64,000 bases of DNA from Allantophomopsis cytisporea (GCA_024752435.1 CP103025.1:868001-932000); one strand, 5' to 3'; shown: positions 1 through 12,772, counted from the first letter of the stretch. Numbers and translations: made by a program. Notes: generated from the letters alone by a model not told the origin.

Positions 1-474
1 ACTCAAGTGATCTTGTAATAGTGGAAATAAGGTATTATTCAGTGTCTAAGGTGAGATCCTAAAGTATCGAAATATCCTGGTGTTCATCCTGCACGACTGT
101 GATTATCAAAAGATGCCTTTTTGATTCCATTTTCGAATTCTCAAGTGAGAGACTTCCAGTACAATCGAGAATAAAATGTTGCAGATTTTAACATCAGACA
201 ATATCTGAGCAGTAATGAAGATAGTCGATGAGGCTATTTGACGGTGAAGCTCGACTCGGCCAGCTCTCATCCAGGCCTTGGAATTCAAAGGCGGTGAGAG
301 GCAGACATGGAATCTGCCATACGTTCCGCGCATCGCTTATTTTTGGGAGAGCTTCACGATCAACAAAGTACAGCTTCAGCCTCTCATTTACGACGCGACA
401 GCATTCTGATTGCCCAGGACGCAACATTCTCATATGTCAAACACACAGTAATCGCCTCCTAAAATACCGGCAGG
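1..474. promoter_or_regulatory. Upstream region of NUP133
   Basis: This stretch precedes the NUP133 start and I see no gene in it that I can support. A 79-codon open frame with an ATG lies on the minus strand at 433-194. It recalls no family, and its ATG is only about 40 bases from the NUP133 ATG. The region is best read as promoter and 5' leader, possibly with the end of an unseen neighbour at the left edge. Confidence 0.4.
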
Positions 475-3400
475 ATGTTCTCGCCCTCTGCGAATGGCAC
501 AGCGCCATCGACTGTTCGCAGCAGTAGACGACGACCAAGACCTTCCCCAGATGCGACGACAACACAGCCAAGAGCTAAGAGACAACGAAATACTCTTAAT
601 GATCAGACGTTCACTGCCCCAGATGCCACATCAGAGATGCAGGAAGTCAACAAGACCTCGATGATTGCGACCCGCCGAAGTTTGAGAGGAACTACACCAA
701 CAAATACAAGAGAGCTCACAGTACGAGGAAAGAATCCGCGGACGAGTGAAAGAAGCAGCAAGGGAGATGGCAGTACTATTCTTGTATGTATCTCGAAGCA
801 CTGCGAATGGCATGGTACTAATTCAAAATCGTTGTAGACTGCAAACGAAACATATACTGTCAGCAAGCTTCCAGCACTACCAGACCGTTTACAAGGAAAT
901 GCAATAGGTACGATTAGGTCTTTGCAGGAAACGAGTAACACTAATCAAACCCGCAGCACGTCAACACGGCTACATTTCCACAGAGACAGGCTATGCGCTG
1001 GCTCTCACCCACAGTCATGCCTTGGTCTGGCCATATGCAGTCAATAATCCCTCGCCCGAGACGTTCACTTTTGCACTTCCCTATCCATCAAAGCATGCTT
1101 CCGACCCCTTACCACTCGGATCTCTTGTATCACCATCCGCAGCATCTCCAGAGCCAGGACTTGTGGTTGTAATGCCAAAGACAGGGCGAATCACTTATTG
1201 GGAATCTATCGCAAGCGCTGCCACCCTGGATTTGATCCACCAGCAACGGAATGGCATCGAATCAGGAATACCGGACATGTCATCAAAGGAGACAATTGTA
1301 CAACTCCTCAACGCCGAATCAGCTGGTTTCATTCTTGCATTTAGCTCCGGCAGACTGGCATACATGAGTGTACGAGACGGTCAGGGACGACCAGCGATTA
1401 CTGTACAGACCTTGAGAGGCAGTGGTGGATATACCGGTGGTGGATTCTTTGGGAGCTTACGGAATGCTCTCGTTGCTCCTGCATTAGGTGATATCGCTGC
1501 CGTCAGAGCTGGACGATCAAGCAAGGTTGGAGAGCGGGATGTTGTGGTTGCAACAAGCAAGGGAAAGATCCAGTCATGGGAAATGCAGAGAAGTGGCCAC
1601 AACTCTTTGATAGCTGAAGCCGATGCTCGGGAGTCGATCGTTCTTGCGATCAAGCAAAGTAATTCAGACTGTGAGGATCTTCTGCTGGAATCATTTGAGA
1701 TCGTTGACTTTACTTTTGCGCCTCAATCGCCGAAACAGAGTACGATGGTTAGAGACCAGGATAACACAGTTCACCTACTTGTGTTGGCTTCAATGACCGA
1801 TCGTGTCAAGTCTTATTACTCATTGGTTGAAATCATTCTTGGCCAGGACTCTCTGCAAGTTGGAACAATCCGACCAATCACAACATATACTACTCCTGTC
1901 ACTCGTCTAGCAATTTCGAAGCCACGCATTTATCTGCCAAATCCAGCTTTGGTAGCATTTGTAGTATTTGACAGAGCTGTAGTTATACTGTCGATGGCAC
2001 GACAGCCAGATTCACCTGAATCGCAGCTCATGTCCGACAGTCATTTGTTACCAAAGGGATTTGAGGATGTTATTGATTTCAGAGAAGGACTCGATGTCGA
2101 AATTGTGGGTTCTGGGGCCGAAGAACCTCAAGGCCCTGCTCACGGAACGGAAGATTCAAAGTCTCGCCGCTATCGAGCTAAGGTACCTGCTACAGTGCTT
2201 CTTGTCAAAGGAGGTGGTGTCATACGTGTCTCTGCACAGGATGTGCAAAAGCTAGCATCTAGCAAAGCCCCAAGGGTCACCGCTAAGAGCAAGTTGGACC
2301 AGGCTGTTTTCTATGGCACAATGCCACAAAATCCATTGAGTTTTACTGGACGTGCAGAGCAAGAATTCTCAGCTACTGAAATTGGCGAAGCTGCATTGGA
2401 GCTCAGTCATGAGATTCTCAGCTCTACGACTCCCCACATTGCATCTGTTACAGCTTCCGTTGACAAGAATTTGCGGAAGCGCGCGGCTGCATTGCGAGAC
2501 CTTGCAGTGCACCTAAAGAGGCTGAATGTTGCTTTGGATCGTGTCACTCGTTGGAGATTGCTCTGGGATGCCGAGAAACTCGCTGGAGCGACCAGAGTCT
2601 GGAACAGTTATGATGCCCAACTGCAAGAGAAGCCCGTAGGAAGCAAACGCGGGCTGTTTACGGATCTTGTTGAATATATCCATGAGAACTACAAGTCTGA
2701 ACCCGTGGAGGAAGCTGGTGAATTGGATCGTGTACGTCACTGGTTCATCAACGATGTCTGGAGACTTGAAATCGCAGTTCCGTGGGCTCACCAAGTTGTC
2801 AAATACACATATAACGACGGCTCTAAGGATCCTCAATCTCTACTCACCTTGATCAGTGAAGCAGATGATCTGGTGATTGGAGCACTCGAAGGCGCCTTTG
2901 AATTCAGGTCCGCAAATCTCGATCTCTACGGGCTAGACAAAGAAGTTTTGCGACATGGTATTTTGACTGGCGGTTATGAAGACCTTCCTGAAATTTGGAC
3001 ATCGACAATGTTCATCACGGACAATCTTCTCAAGCAAGTCAATGTTGCCCGTGAAGCAGTCAAGAAGCATTGGATGAAGGAATATGATGGTGACGACAAG
3101 CCTGACCCGAACCTGGTGAGGAAGGTTGCACTTGAAAACCCGAAAGTCGTGGATTTGTGCTGTCGATCAACCGAGGAGCGGTATCGATGGATGCTATCAC
3201 ACGACGATCCCCAGGTTCAAGATCAGGGGATGTCTGTCAAGAGCGCTCATTTGGCTGTTCGTGAGGCGCTCATTGGGAGATTGACAGAGCTTGACTTCTA
3301 TCATGAAGCCATAACTCTGGCCGAGAGGCATAAAGTCATGTCTACCCTTGTGCTTGTCTATGCACAGTTTAACAGTGCCAAACAGGCTATCCTTCAAGAT

Positions 3401-4797
3401 CCTACGGCCAGTGATGAAGCAAAACAGCAGGCGAAGGCAGATATTGCTACTCTTCAAGCACGAGCTGCCACTTACTATACACAATTCGGTGAGGACTGGG
3501 CAACTGCAACATACAGATACTTCATTGAGATTGGTGAACTGAGTTCCCTTCTCGAAGAGGGAGAGGAACATCGTCACTATCTCACACAATTCCTACGAAG
3601 CCGTCCAGACTTTTCAAAGATTGCCTGGATACATGAAGTCATTGTAGAAAAAGACTTTGACCGCGCCTCCAAAGACCTACTTGACGAGGCAACGATTCGT
3701 GAAAGAAACAACCATTCGAAAAAGATTGAGCTCAGTATCGGAAAGTTGGCACGCTTGGCTGGACGACAATACAGCCAGGAGAGTGGGCTCCTCATTCCGG
3801 ATGGAGGTCAATTGGAACTAAGAACGACCAACAACCAACTTGCATTGTGCGCTATTCAGGATAAAGTGTATAAGCACGTTCTGCCGTCCATCAAGGGTGC
3901 TATCGACGAGAATGCAGCGCTTCAACTTGCATTAGAGGACTTCGGAAATGCAAAGAACTTAGCAGACACAAATGTCTTGTCCTCCTTTGTCGAGCAGAAC
4001 ATGGCCGATCTTTTACAGCAACGTGTAATGGATGTGGCATCACTTATAGACTTGTTGACATTGATGTCATCGGAGCCGGATGGGAATGGGGATATCGATG
4101 GTGAGGAACATTATTATGCTCTGCGAGCATTGTCTTTGGCCGGGTATAAAGAGGATGAGCAACTATTAATGGAGCGAGTCATTTGGCGGAGATGTTTCAT
4201 CCGAGATGATTGGAAGGAACTCAATAACACGGAGCTGAAGGATGATAAATTGGTACAAGACCAAGTGGGTCGCACTGCTCTCTACTCCACGTTGAGAGCT
4301 TGCTACAAGAATGGTAACTAAACCTCTCTGTACTATGCTGCAAGTTCAATCATACTAATATCAAAGCAGGTCTTTTTGATAAGCCTTCTACTCTCAAGGC
4401 CGTCAGTCCCCAGGAAGCCTTGGGGGTCTGTACAGAATCAGACACACTAGGCCGCCGATTCCGCGATGCTGACGAGGAAGTCAAATCCAAGCTGGCAGCG
4501 GATATGCGGGGTGAAGATGAAATCCTGCAGACCTACATTGAGAAGTGTCGCTTAGAGAAGTGGTACGAAGGAGCCCTTGAACTCGCCAAAACCAGCGTGC
4601 AGGAAGAGGCCAATGAGCAGACGGAAAGTGGACAGCATATGAAGGACATCGCGATGGAGCTGGCTAGGATCGAGTACGATATTGCGAAGAAGGCCGAGAA
4701 GACGGCTGCCGACATGCTCACGTCCAGAGCGCATTACTCGGCCCCGAATCTAAACGGCTCGGTGGGGCCCTTGCGCTCCTCAACTAGGCTCTCTTAA
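475..4797 (+). CDS. NUP133: Nucleoporin Nup133 (Y-complex scaffold)
   Basis: Four exons: 475-783, 838-907, 957-4313 and 4370-4797, giving 1387 residues. Nup133 is a structural subunit of the Y-shaped (Nup84/Nup107) complex of the nuclear pore. It has an N-terminal beta-propeller followed by a long alpha-helical stack. The sequence fits: a disordered basic N-terminus of about 105 residues, then a propeller-like region opening with GYALALTHSHALVWPY and KTGRITYWESI, then a mostly helical C-terminal half. Each intron has a good donor (GTATGT, GTACGA, GTAACT) and a CTAAT-type branch sequence just before the acceptor, and the frame is preserved at every junction. The 52-56 nt introns are typical of filamentous ascomycetes. 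The length matches fungal Nup133. The main uncertainty is the first exon, which is low complexity and not conserved enough to prove the ATG. Confidence 0.9.
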
Positions 4798-5170
4798 TTG
4801 AGAAGTGTGGAGTGCACGAGGAATCGAGGGGATTTGGCAGGGCAAGACTTTGGAGGAGGAGCACTGTGTGTGGGTTGTATGGTATAGCATTCATGGGAAA
4901 AAAAGCATAGGCGAATTTATCTGGAGGCGCGTTGAATTGAGTGGGAAGGAGGCCGTTAGACTAGGATCCACTATTTATGAATTGAAGCAAAGATTGCAGG
5001 CCTATTACCTGCAAAGTATACAATCCAGATCCTGTTACTTGAACTCCATTCTATTAGTGTTCCTTTCATCTTCTGGTTTTGCGCTATAGTCGTCATGACT
5101 TAAGATGCGATTTTATGGTGCAAGATTCTCAGCGCACTCTCTGATGACTGCGAGTGAGCGAGCGAGCGTG

Positions 5171-5190
5171 CAATGCAATGCAATGCAATG
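5171..5190. repeat. (CAATG)4 microsatellite
   Basis: Four perfect CAATG units, directly preceded by GAGC-type repeats. A simple tandem repeat downstream of NUP133 with no evident function. Confidence 0.9.
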
Positions 5191-6693
5191 TAAATCTCTT
5201 AAACATCCGTCTGATTTACTTTTACATCATCCGCCGATTTACATATGAATTGCATACAATGGATGTACAAGTACATAGATCACACTACCTCGGCCGAGTC
5301 CTTCCTCTCGTCCCTGTCTTGCCGCTCCAGATTGCGGCGAAACAATGAGCTACTCATAGCATCAACAGCGTAGATCGCAATGGCCGGCGAAGCACACAAG
5401 GCGACAGGGCTGTAGGGGTGCATTGTAAATCACCAAATGAGCGCGCAAGTCAACGAATCTCGCTGGGTAGATGCTGTGCTAATTGCTGTTTGTTCAATCG
5501 CTATGCCGTACACTATGCATTATGAGTATTGTGAAGTCCAACATATGAAGGATTATTGCGCGTGATGAATGATTGAATGAATGAATGGATGCCATGCACG
5601 CAGACTAACAGTCTCTGTGCATTCAATCAGGGATGCTTCTCAACAAGCAAGCAAACACCTTTCATCGCTAGTTAGTCAAATGCGGCGTCGTGATTGCAAG
5701 CCGTCCGTGTCGAGTCAGGCCTCTCGAACCAAAATATCGAAGTGCAAACTCAATTTGCATGCCGGGTCACACTCGAATCTCTATTCCATATCCTGCACAT
5801 CTACGGGCTCTGGAGAGAGCTGTGATCGATTGCTGGATGGGATGGGATGAACAGTTACCGGTGCTAGGTACTCGCTCCCTGCCATGCATGCCCTGCTGCA
5901 CTCGTAACCGCCGCCGGGCAGCGCGATAAAATTGCAAATTACAACTTCATGCAGCGTTGTGAGCGTTTAGCGATTGGAAAAGCCTCCGATTGGAGTGGGC
6001 GAGAGAGAGAGGGTTTACGAAGTTATTCGGTAGGGAAGTGACTTTTTTTTTTTTTTTGGGGGGAGGGGGGTAGTCGTCGAGTTATTTTCGCCGGGTTTGG
6101 GGGAGTTTCGTTGGTGGGAAAGACTTTTTTCTAAATCTCTCTGTTCTTGCTTTTTCTTCTCTCTTCCCTTTTTCACTGGGACTGTGTGGACTTGGCAATT
6201 GAGAATTATGGACGGAGCTGACTGGGGCCATAGGCTTTGGTGACGATGTGCTTCTGATTCTCTTCCTATCAACATGTCTTTGGAGGGTTCAGATTCAATT
6301 GAGAGACATTTGGCTCGTGCCTGGCGAGAGAAGAAACCTTCACGTCAATCTTCTGTTGCTGTTCTTGCCCTTCTTTGTGTCTCTGCTTGACTTGATCGAG
6401 GGACAGACCCTGTCTTCTTTGCCTGTGTGTACCTTTTTGTGCCTCCCGTAGAGCCGTTGCTTGTCAATGTCATTTCGACTCAGCGAGATGAGGGATGCGG
6501 CGCAACAACAACGATTGAGCACCGTTGACTAAATAAGGCGAGACAGGGGCGTGTGATATTATGGTGATGCTTGTGTGCTGATACGTTGCTGGGCCTGCTG
6601 GCTGTGCTTTGCGACGTTTGGTGGGATTGGTGGAATTTATGGCTTGTACATGGAATTTCAATTGCAAATTACTGGGCTGTACGGCGCATTGTC

Positions 6694-6719
6694 ATGATCA
6701 TGATCGCGATCATGATCAT
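6694..6719. repeat. 26-base perfect palindrome
   Basis: Every base from 6694 to 6719 pairs with its mirror partner around the centre between 6706 and 6707. The arms are ATGATCATGATCG and its complement, so the element also contains direct TGATCA repeats. It could form a cruciform or be a symmetric protein-binding site; function is unknown. Confidence 0.85.
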
Positions 6720-7873
6720 TGCACATCTTGTTGTTTACTTTGTGCTTGACTTGAGAAGCCCTCATTGATTTTGCTGGGAGCCTAGGAGTGAGTGTTTTGC
6801 TGGAGTGCTGCAAAGAAAAGTGGATTTTGACTTACAGAATCTGAATGATTGAGTGAAATTCTGGGTTCGATCTTTGGAGCCACGAATAGCTGCACCAATG
6901 CATATACTACGGTATATCTATATTTCTTCCATTAGATGGTCACGAATAAGATAAAGGATGTCGAAGAAAATACAAAGCTTTTGCATCGAGTAGGCTTGAG
7001 TTGCAACCCGATGGATAGGGTAAGGTTAAGTACCTTATTCGTTCTTATGTGTGCGTATCCGTCGACATAGTACACAGTCAAAGGACGGCCGACCCTGAAC
7101 CTGTACATTGAAGACTGGTGCATTCATCCACACGTACAGATCACAGCAGCAGGTCTAAGTCGTATTCTAGTCATATCTTCTTGATTCAAAAGGTACGCAT
7201 GGATCCATACCTCGTGAACGCAGCATTGTTTATGTTGGTTCGTCGGATGAGTGCCCATGTTTTCGAATCGAATACTATTGTTCCAAACTAGAGAGAAAGA
7301 AGAGATGGCATGGAATGGCAATCAGGAGTTGGCGGGAGCTGAGGCCCCCTTCTTCGGCCTAAAAAGTCACGATAGTCATGAATGAACACGGCGAGAGATC
7401 AGATCAACAGGCCAACAAATCAATTGGCCAACAGTCCAACAGAATAGACTGTCCAGACCAAAGACCAGCCAGAAACTATGGATACTACCTTACCTTAGCT
7501 GTCCGGCTTTGTGCCAGACCTCCGCTCAATTCCCCCGTACAGTACCTCTCTATCCACTCTATGGAGTATTTCTCGTACTATTCACGATACTAGGACTGAT
7601 GCTCACTACGTTCTGTGCTATCCGCCCACTGTTATCACCAAGCCGGCTCCCACAGATATTCCAGAGACAGCTAGACATCCAACTGATGAGGCTCGACCGG
7701 CAGTCACCTATGCACGCCATCCCCACACTTGGCCGCTTTGTTTTCATCTGACTATTTGACGCCGCCGTCATGATCAGAGAAGAGGCAGGGAATCTAGCAG
7801 CGTGTACCTGAGTAACTCGTGCATATTTACTCCCGGAGTAGAACCTAGAGTGCAGGACGGCGCCAGATGAATG

Positions 7874-7926
7874 ACAACAACAACAACAACAACAACAGCA
7901 TCATCATCATCATCATCATCATCATC
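7874..7926. repeat. Adjacent CAA and CAT triplet microsatellites
   Basis: About eight CAA/ACA units run directly into about nine CAT units. Read on the minus strand they would encode poly-Asp and poly-Val in different frames, which explains a spurious open frame there. No gene is supported. Confidence 0.9.
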
Positions 7927-8456
7927 AATTGAGCCATGACCATAGCAATTATCCCCAAGTACTATACCACCTACCACGCAAGACAAATGACGGAAAGAAG
8001 AGAGAAAGAAAGGTGCACAGGTGCATGGGTGAATGAGAAGATGAGAGAACAAACCCAATTCCGCTGGGTATGGAAGATAGGTAAGGTAATGAAAGAAGGA
8101 TACCTCACAGAGACAGTACAAAATTAAGGATAGGTCAGGCGACGATGCTCTTATGATTAACCTACCTACCTACCTAGGTTCAAGTATTCTACTGACTTGA
8201 TTGATACTGTCTTTACCCACAGGCACGACACCATAATACACATAACACTAAGTAGCATAGGTAAGTAGCCGTGCTTCAAACTTTGCTGTATTCTTCTTCT
8301 TCTTCTCGATCTTCTGCTGCCCACTTATTTGATTCTTTTCGGACGTTCTGACGAATCCTCCTTCTCTGCTTCAGAGCCCTGAAGGGAGAGAAGATGGAAG
8401 CGAAGGCCCCTCCCCATTGACACTACAGACATTAATACTCACTGTCTCGTATTTGA

Positions 8457-8528
8457 TTAAAAAAAGAATCAAGAGAAGGGAAAAAGAAAAAAAGAGAAAA
8501 AGAGAAAAAGAGAAAAAAAAGAAAAGAT
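8457..8528. repeat. Polypurine tract
   Basis: About 70 bases almost entirely of A and G on the plus strand, built on AGAGAAAA repeats. It lies about 1.1 kb upstream of the casein kinase I start and probably belongs to its promoter, as such tracts are common in fungal promoters. Confidence 0.7.
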
Positions 8529-8599
8529 TTCCACTCCCCTTCTCTCCCCTCTCTTTTGCCTCAAAAGCCAATTCATGTATGACTTTTGCTTATTGTTGA

Positions 8600-9611
8600 C
8601 ATCGAATTTCTTCTTGCAATCCTGCCGCCACTTATTGTTCTGCTCTATCCTCTTTCCTCCGTATCACATCCGCTGGTCAATCTGCTACAGCATACCAAAA
8701 CAGTACCTAGACGCACTACTGACACTCAAGCATTTTCGCCCACTTTAGGATTTGATTCTTCCATCTGTGCCTTGTTCCTTGGCCTGGCGCTCTTTTTCCA
8801 AGAGGTGAAGCGTGCCACAGTCACCAGTCCAGTCGTACCGGCTCGTGCAACTTCGCAGTTCAAGCCTTGTATGTCAGGCCATCAGCTGCCAACACAGCCC
8901 AAGCCAAAGAAGCCCAAGCCCACCTGGCCTGGTACCCTTCGCCATTTCAACCCACCACTCACTCACCACCCGAATCTGCAACTCCAAGCCTCCCCCCCCC
9001 ATTTATCACTCGCCCAATACGTCCAACCACCACCACTTCACGCATCCCTAAATAAGGCATACAATTTTTCAGGCATCAGGCAGGCAATTCTCTCGGCTGC
9101 ACCGTAAGGAGACAGTTCCCCAATCGAACGTCGTCTTCAATCTCCGACATTCCTGGCCATTGAGAAATCGAATTCGGAATCCGTTGTTGAACGAGAAAGC
9201 GCCACTACGGGTATACAGAAGTGTACTCGTATCTACAACCTCTGCTACTTCTCACGTCGACAACCGCGTTACTGCTGAAAAGACTCGCCCATCGATTCTT
9301 CATCCAACCGACTTCGTACATACCTGCTGCGGGCTCGACGCCTGAGCTTTCGCTTCCGCCTCGGAGCTGTGAGTGACACCCTTCTATTTCCAGTTCTTGG
9401 GAGATCTTCAGCACGAAGCCGTTCTCGTACATGTTCCATATACGGGCACTTTGCCAAGTTCAAGTTTCCATGTCAATACCGATACTGATATCATCAACAA
9501 CAGGTGTACAATCGCGTCCTCGATCTACCCCATCTTCCGCGTCATAGCCTCGATCTTGTCGACCGGTGAAAAGGGTGCCCGTTTCTTCCTACGGCCACCA
9601 ACTCTATCACG
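8600..9611 (+). promoter_or_regulatory. Probable long 5' leader of casein kinase I, with a likely leader intron at 9369-9503
   Basis: About 1 kb of pyrimidine- and C-rich sequence precedes the kinase ATG. At 9369 there is a strong GTGAGT donor, and at 9503 a CAG acceptor preceded by TACTGAT, a good branch sequence. Together they define a 135-base intron lying wholly upstream of the start codon. This is an inference from splice signals only; the transcription start is not known. Confidence 0.45.
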
Positions 9612-11118
9612 ATGGCTTCATCTTCATCGAACGTCGTAGGCGTGCACTACAGGGTGGGAAAGAAGATCGGAGAGGGTTCATTCGGTGTCATTTTTGAGGG
9701 AACCAACTTGCTCAACAACCAATCAGTCGCTATCAAGTTTGTACGTTTTATCCCCATCGACGAGTGTCATTGGCAGCAGTCATTCTTGTCGACGACAAGC
9801 CGTCACGCGTTTGCGAGAACTTTAGTACTCATGATTGCATCATAGGAACCCCGTAAGAGCGATGCTCCACAATTAAGAGACGAATACAGAACATACAAGA
9901 TTTTGGTCGGATGCCGTGAGTCTATAACATCACTCCAATTGGACTGTTCAGACTGACAGTGCTTTAGCTGGTATTCCCAATGTATACTACTTCGGCCAAG
10001 AGGGTCTTCACAACATCCTCGTTATCGACCTGCTCGGTCCATCCCTCGAGGATTTGTTTGACCACTGCAACAGAAGATTCTCAACGAAGACTGTAGTTAT
10101 GGTAGCAAAGCAAATGCTGTCACGCGTTCAGACTATCCACGAGAAGAACCTCATTTACCGAGATATCAAGCCTGACAACTTCTTGATTGGCCGACCAGGC
10201 TCAAAGGCCGCTAACGTTATCCATGTGGTGGACTTTGGTATGGCTAAGCAGTACCGTGACCCAAAGACGAAACAACACATCCCATACAGAGAGCGCAAGT
10301 CTCTTTCGGGAACTGCCAGATATATGAGTATCAACACCCATCTTGGCCGAGAACAGTCGCGACGAGATGATTTGGAGGCTCTTGGACATGTATTCATGTA
10401 CTTCCTCAGAGGTGGATTGCCATGGCAAGGACTGAAGGCTGCTACCAACAAGCAGAAGTACGAGAAGATTGGAGAGAAGAAGCAAACGACTGCCATCAAG
10501 GACCTCTGTGACGGTTTCCCAGAAGAGCTTAACAAGTACTTGAGCTACGTTCGCAATCTCGGATTCGAAGACACCCCAGATTACGACTACCTTCGAGACC
10601 TCTTCACCCAATCGCTTAAGAACACCGGCGAAGTTGAGGATGGAGAGTATGATTGGATGAAGCTTAACAACGGCAAGGGGTGGGAGGCCATGAAGCAGCA
10701 TCCATCGCAGCACATGTTGCACCAGCCAAACGCAGTACCAGGTGCATCAGCAAGAGCATTGGACGGCACCACTCGTGCCGGAGGAGCAAGTACACCAGGA
10801 CACTTGACTGCCGCACGTTTAAACGCCGCGCAACCCCCGCCACCATCTCCAATCAAGCCGGGGATGGGCAAGACACGCGATCGCACAAGTCAAGGAGGCT
10901 TGGCTCCGAAGCGTTCAAGCGGGGCGGGGGGCCTCCAAGACGCCGCTACTCCCGCAGGCTCAACCCAGGCACAATTCCAGAACAGCTCAAACAACCTCCC
11001 ACATCGCATGAGCCATCAGGCCAACATGACTCCGCAGGCTGGAGCCAACGGACGAACCACCTCTGATCCTCAACCAACTGGTTTCCAAAAGTTGATGAAA
11101 GCATTGTGCTGCGGTTAG
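9612..11118 (+). CDS. Casein kinase I, membrane-anchored Yck/CkiA type
   Basis: Three coding exons, 9612-9740, 9846-9915 and 9968-11118, give a 449-residue serine/threonine kinase. The catalytic domain is complete. The glycine loop GEGSFG is at residues 20-25, the ATP-binding Lys of VAIK is at 42, the catalytic loop YRDIKPDN is near 130-137, DFG is at 155-157, and the CK1-specific SINTHLG segment follows. A Pro/Gln/Ala-rich tail of about 150 residues ends in ALCCG. A terminal Cys pair is the palmitoylation signal of yeast Yck1/2-type kinases, so plasma-membrane or endomembrane anchoring is likely. Orthologues act in morphogenesis, nutrient signalling and, in Neurospora, in clock-protein phosphorylation. 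An optional intron spans the stop codon (see 11114-11165). The alternative name ck-1a is possible. Confidence 0.95.
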
Positions 11119-11165
11119 TGTTGCTTTGAGACTTTGGAGTGAGCTGTTCACTAATTTCTGTGCAG
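11114..11165 (+). other. Stop-neutral alternative intron at the end of casein kinase I
   Basis: A GTTAGT donor at 11114 contains the TAG stop codon. A CACTAAT branch sequence and a TGCAG acceptor end at 11165. If the 52 bases are removed, the split Gly codon is remade as GGT and is followed immediately by TGA at 11168. The protein therefore ends in ALCCG whether or not the intron is spliced. This is seen directly in the sequence; splicing itself is inferred. Confidence 0.6.
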
Positions 11166-11170
11166 GTTGA

Positions 11171-11909
11171 GTTCTTATTACAAGACAGCAGATCTTTCAT
11201 CGTTCTCATTGGTTATGTCTCTGTCAGTGTTCGATATGTCTTATCAGTCCTTCACGGCGTTGTGACGGGATATGGCCCTAAAATTCCACCAGTTCGACTT
11301 TTTAATGCAACTTCAATCAACTCGAAAAGTCGGCTCTTCAAAGCTTCATCCCCTCAGCAAATGATCGGCGTTGGCTGGGCTTTATCGGGTTTATATCATC
11401 ACTCCGACCACGATTGTCGGCCAACTCTTCCCTACCACCAGGAAGCTCCACACTATAGCGAGCACTATTAATAATTATTTTCCTTACACTGTTCATCTTT
11501 TTTTTTGTCCGGTTTCCTATGTCCTACTCCTTTTTGCATTGCATCCTTTTCTGAGCAGCATATCGCCATAAAAAAAGACCGCATGATGCGTCTTGATTTG
11601 CACGGAAGGGACTTTACGATTTGTTCGATCTCGCTTTTCTAGTTGTAGCGAAGCACTGGCGTGGCGCAAATAGGGTTGTGCGTATATAGAGGTGATGCGA
11701 AGGAAGCATCGGGCTTTTTGATAGTACTGGAGAGGCGTGCTCACGAATGAAAACTATTATTGAAACCGATTTTGGGATAATCATTACACTGTGAAATGCG
11801 TTCTTAATATTCATGAAGTTTTCTGCCGCTAATGCCCTTTTGATACGCCTTCCGGGTCCTTGTATTTCGTGATATACTGCATTCCGCTTTTTCCCACATG
11901 TTGCGTCTC
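11171..11909. other. Convergent 3' region between casein kinase I and the p24 gene
   Basis: About 740 bases where the two genes end facing each other. The open frames are short and antisense to nothing known. I see only untranslated sequence. Confidence 0.6.
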
Positions 11910-12772
11910 TTACGTCAACTTCTGCTTGATGAAGAAGGATCGGAGATGAGACAGTTGCCATGCGCAGGTGATACCTAGAACAACAAGCTGAATCAAGGTC
12001 CATCTGACGACCCTTGCGTTAGTAGATTCAGATTGATCTCTGAATTCAGCCTCACGTTCCTAGTTGTGTATGTCAGTATGTGATGCCTGCTCTACATTCT
12101 CACTGTCGCACAGTCCCAACTTCATCCTCAAATTGTTGACCCGTAAAGGGAATCATGACTTACCCTTTGGAAGACCTGCTCCCTCTTGATATCTGCCAAT
12201 CTGCCATTCAAGTCCTTGACCTTCTGTACGATGTCCTGAATCTTGCCCTTATCGGTACTCTCAATAGCACTGGTCTCTCCAATAGCTAAATCCAACGTCA
12301 ACTTAACACCGCCGTTCGTGTGGCCAATGTTCAACCAGCCCGATGATCCAGAGGTCGACGATGGAGTAAAGCAGATCTTGTGGTCGCCGGCGTCAGCTGC
12401 ACTGAAAGTGAATCTACCAGCAGAGGAGCCCTTCTGGGATACGACACGGTGGTCATTGTCAAATACTTCCTATGGGGTCAGTCAGTACACAGCTATCAGA
12501 ATCCGGGGAAAGCTATTCATGAAGCTTAGGTAGCTCTCAATGATAAATTAAAGACGTACATCTACAGAGATGAAGATGTTGAGACCATCATGTTTCTCCC
12601 ACTGGTTTCTCTCGTTGCTGAATTCCTCCGCAGTGTAATGTCCTACAACTAAGGTGTCCTTGGGGAGCTCCTCATAGAAACACTTCGGTGTTGTGCCGTC
12701 GATGTAGAAGTAAAGCGACTGCACGGGAAGCAGGAGGGCGCTCAATGAGAGCAGCGAGTAAAAGGAGCGCAT
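11910..12772 (-). CDS. p24 family cargo receptor (emp24/gp25L, Erp1-like alpha subfamily)
   Basis: Three exons on the minus strand, 12772-12560, 12469-12164 and 12059-11910, encode 222 residues. The layout is classical p24: a signal peptide (about 1-19), a GOLD domain opening with LYFYIDGTTPKCFYEELPKD and carrying the paired Cys31 and Cys104, a coiled coil (KIQDIVQKVKDLNGRLADIK), one transmembrane helix (WTLIQLVVLGITCAWQL) and a short cytosolic tail. The KCFYEELPKDTLV signature points to the alpha (Erp1/TMED9-like) branch. These type I proteins cycle between ER and Golgi in COPII and COPI vesicles and select secretory cargo such as GPI-anchored proteins. The tail ends in KQKLT, a KxKxx-like COPI retrieval signal. 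Splice donors are GTACGT and GTAAGT. The gene shares a 344-base divergent promoter with SWC4. Confidence 0.93.

Larger units (their letters stand above)
4798..9611. other. 4.8 kb intergenic region with no supported gene
   Basis: This holds the NUP133 3' end and, on the right, a long leader and promoter for casein kinase I. Open frames here are short, lack family resemblance and often depend on non-ATG starts. Notable content: a (CAATG)4 array near 5171, poly-T and G-rich runs at 6041-6071, a 26-base perfect palindrome at 6694-6719, CAA and CAT triplet arrays at 7874-7926, and a purine tract at 8457-8528. I found no tRNA-like A and B boxes. Confidence 0.6.

Noticed and set aside
6840..6890. 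GGTTCGATC-like sequence as a tRNA B box
   Set aside because: No matching A box or acceptor stem could be found, and the B box consensus is incomplete; the same holds for 42205 and 50551.
7774..8121. Minus-strand frame with poly-Asp and poly-Val runs
   Set aside because: It is produced by the CAA and CAT triplet repeats and resembles no protein family.
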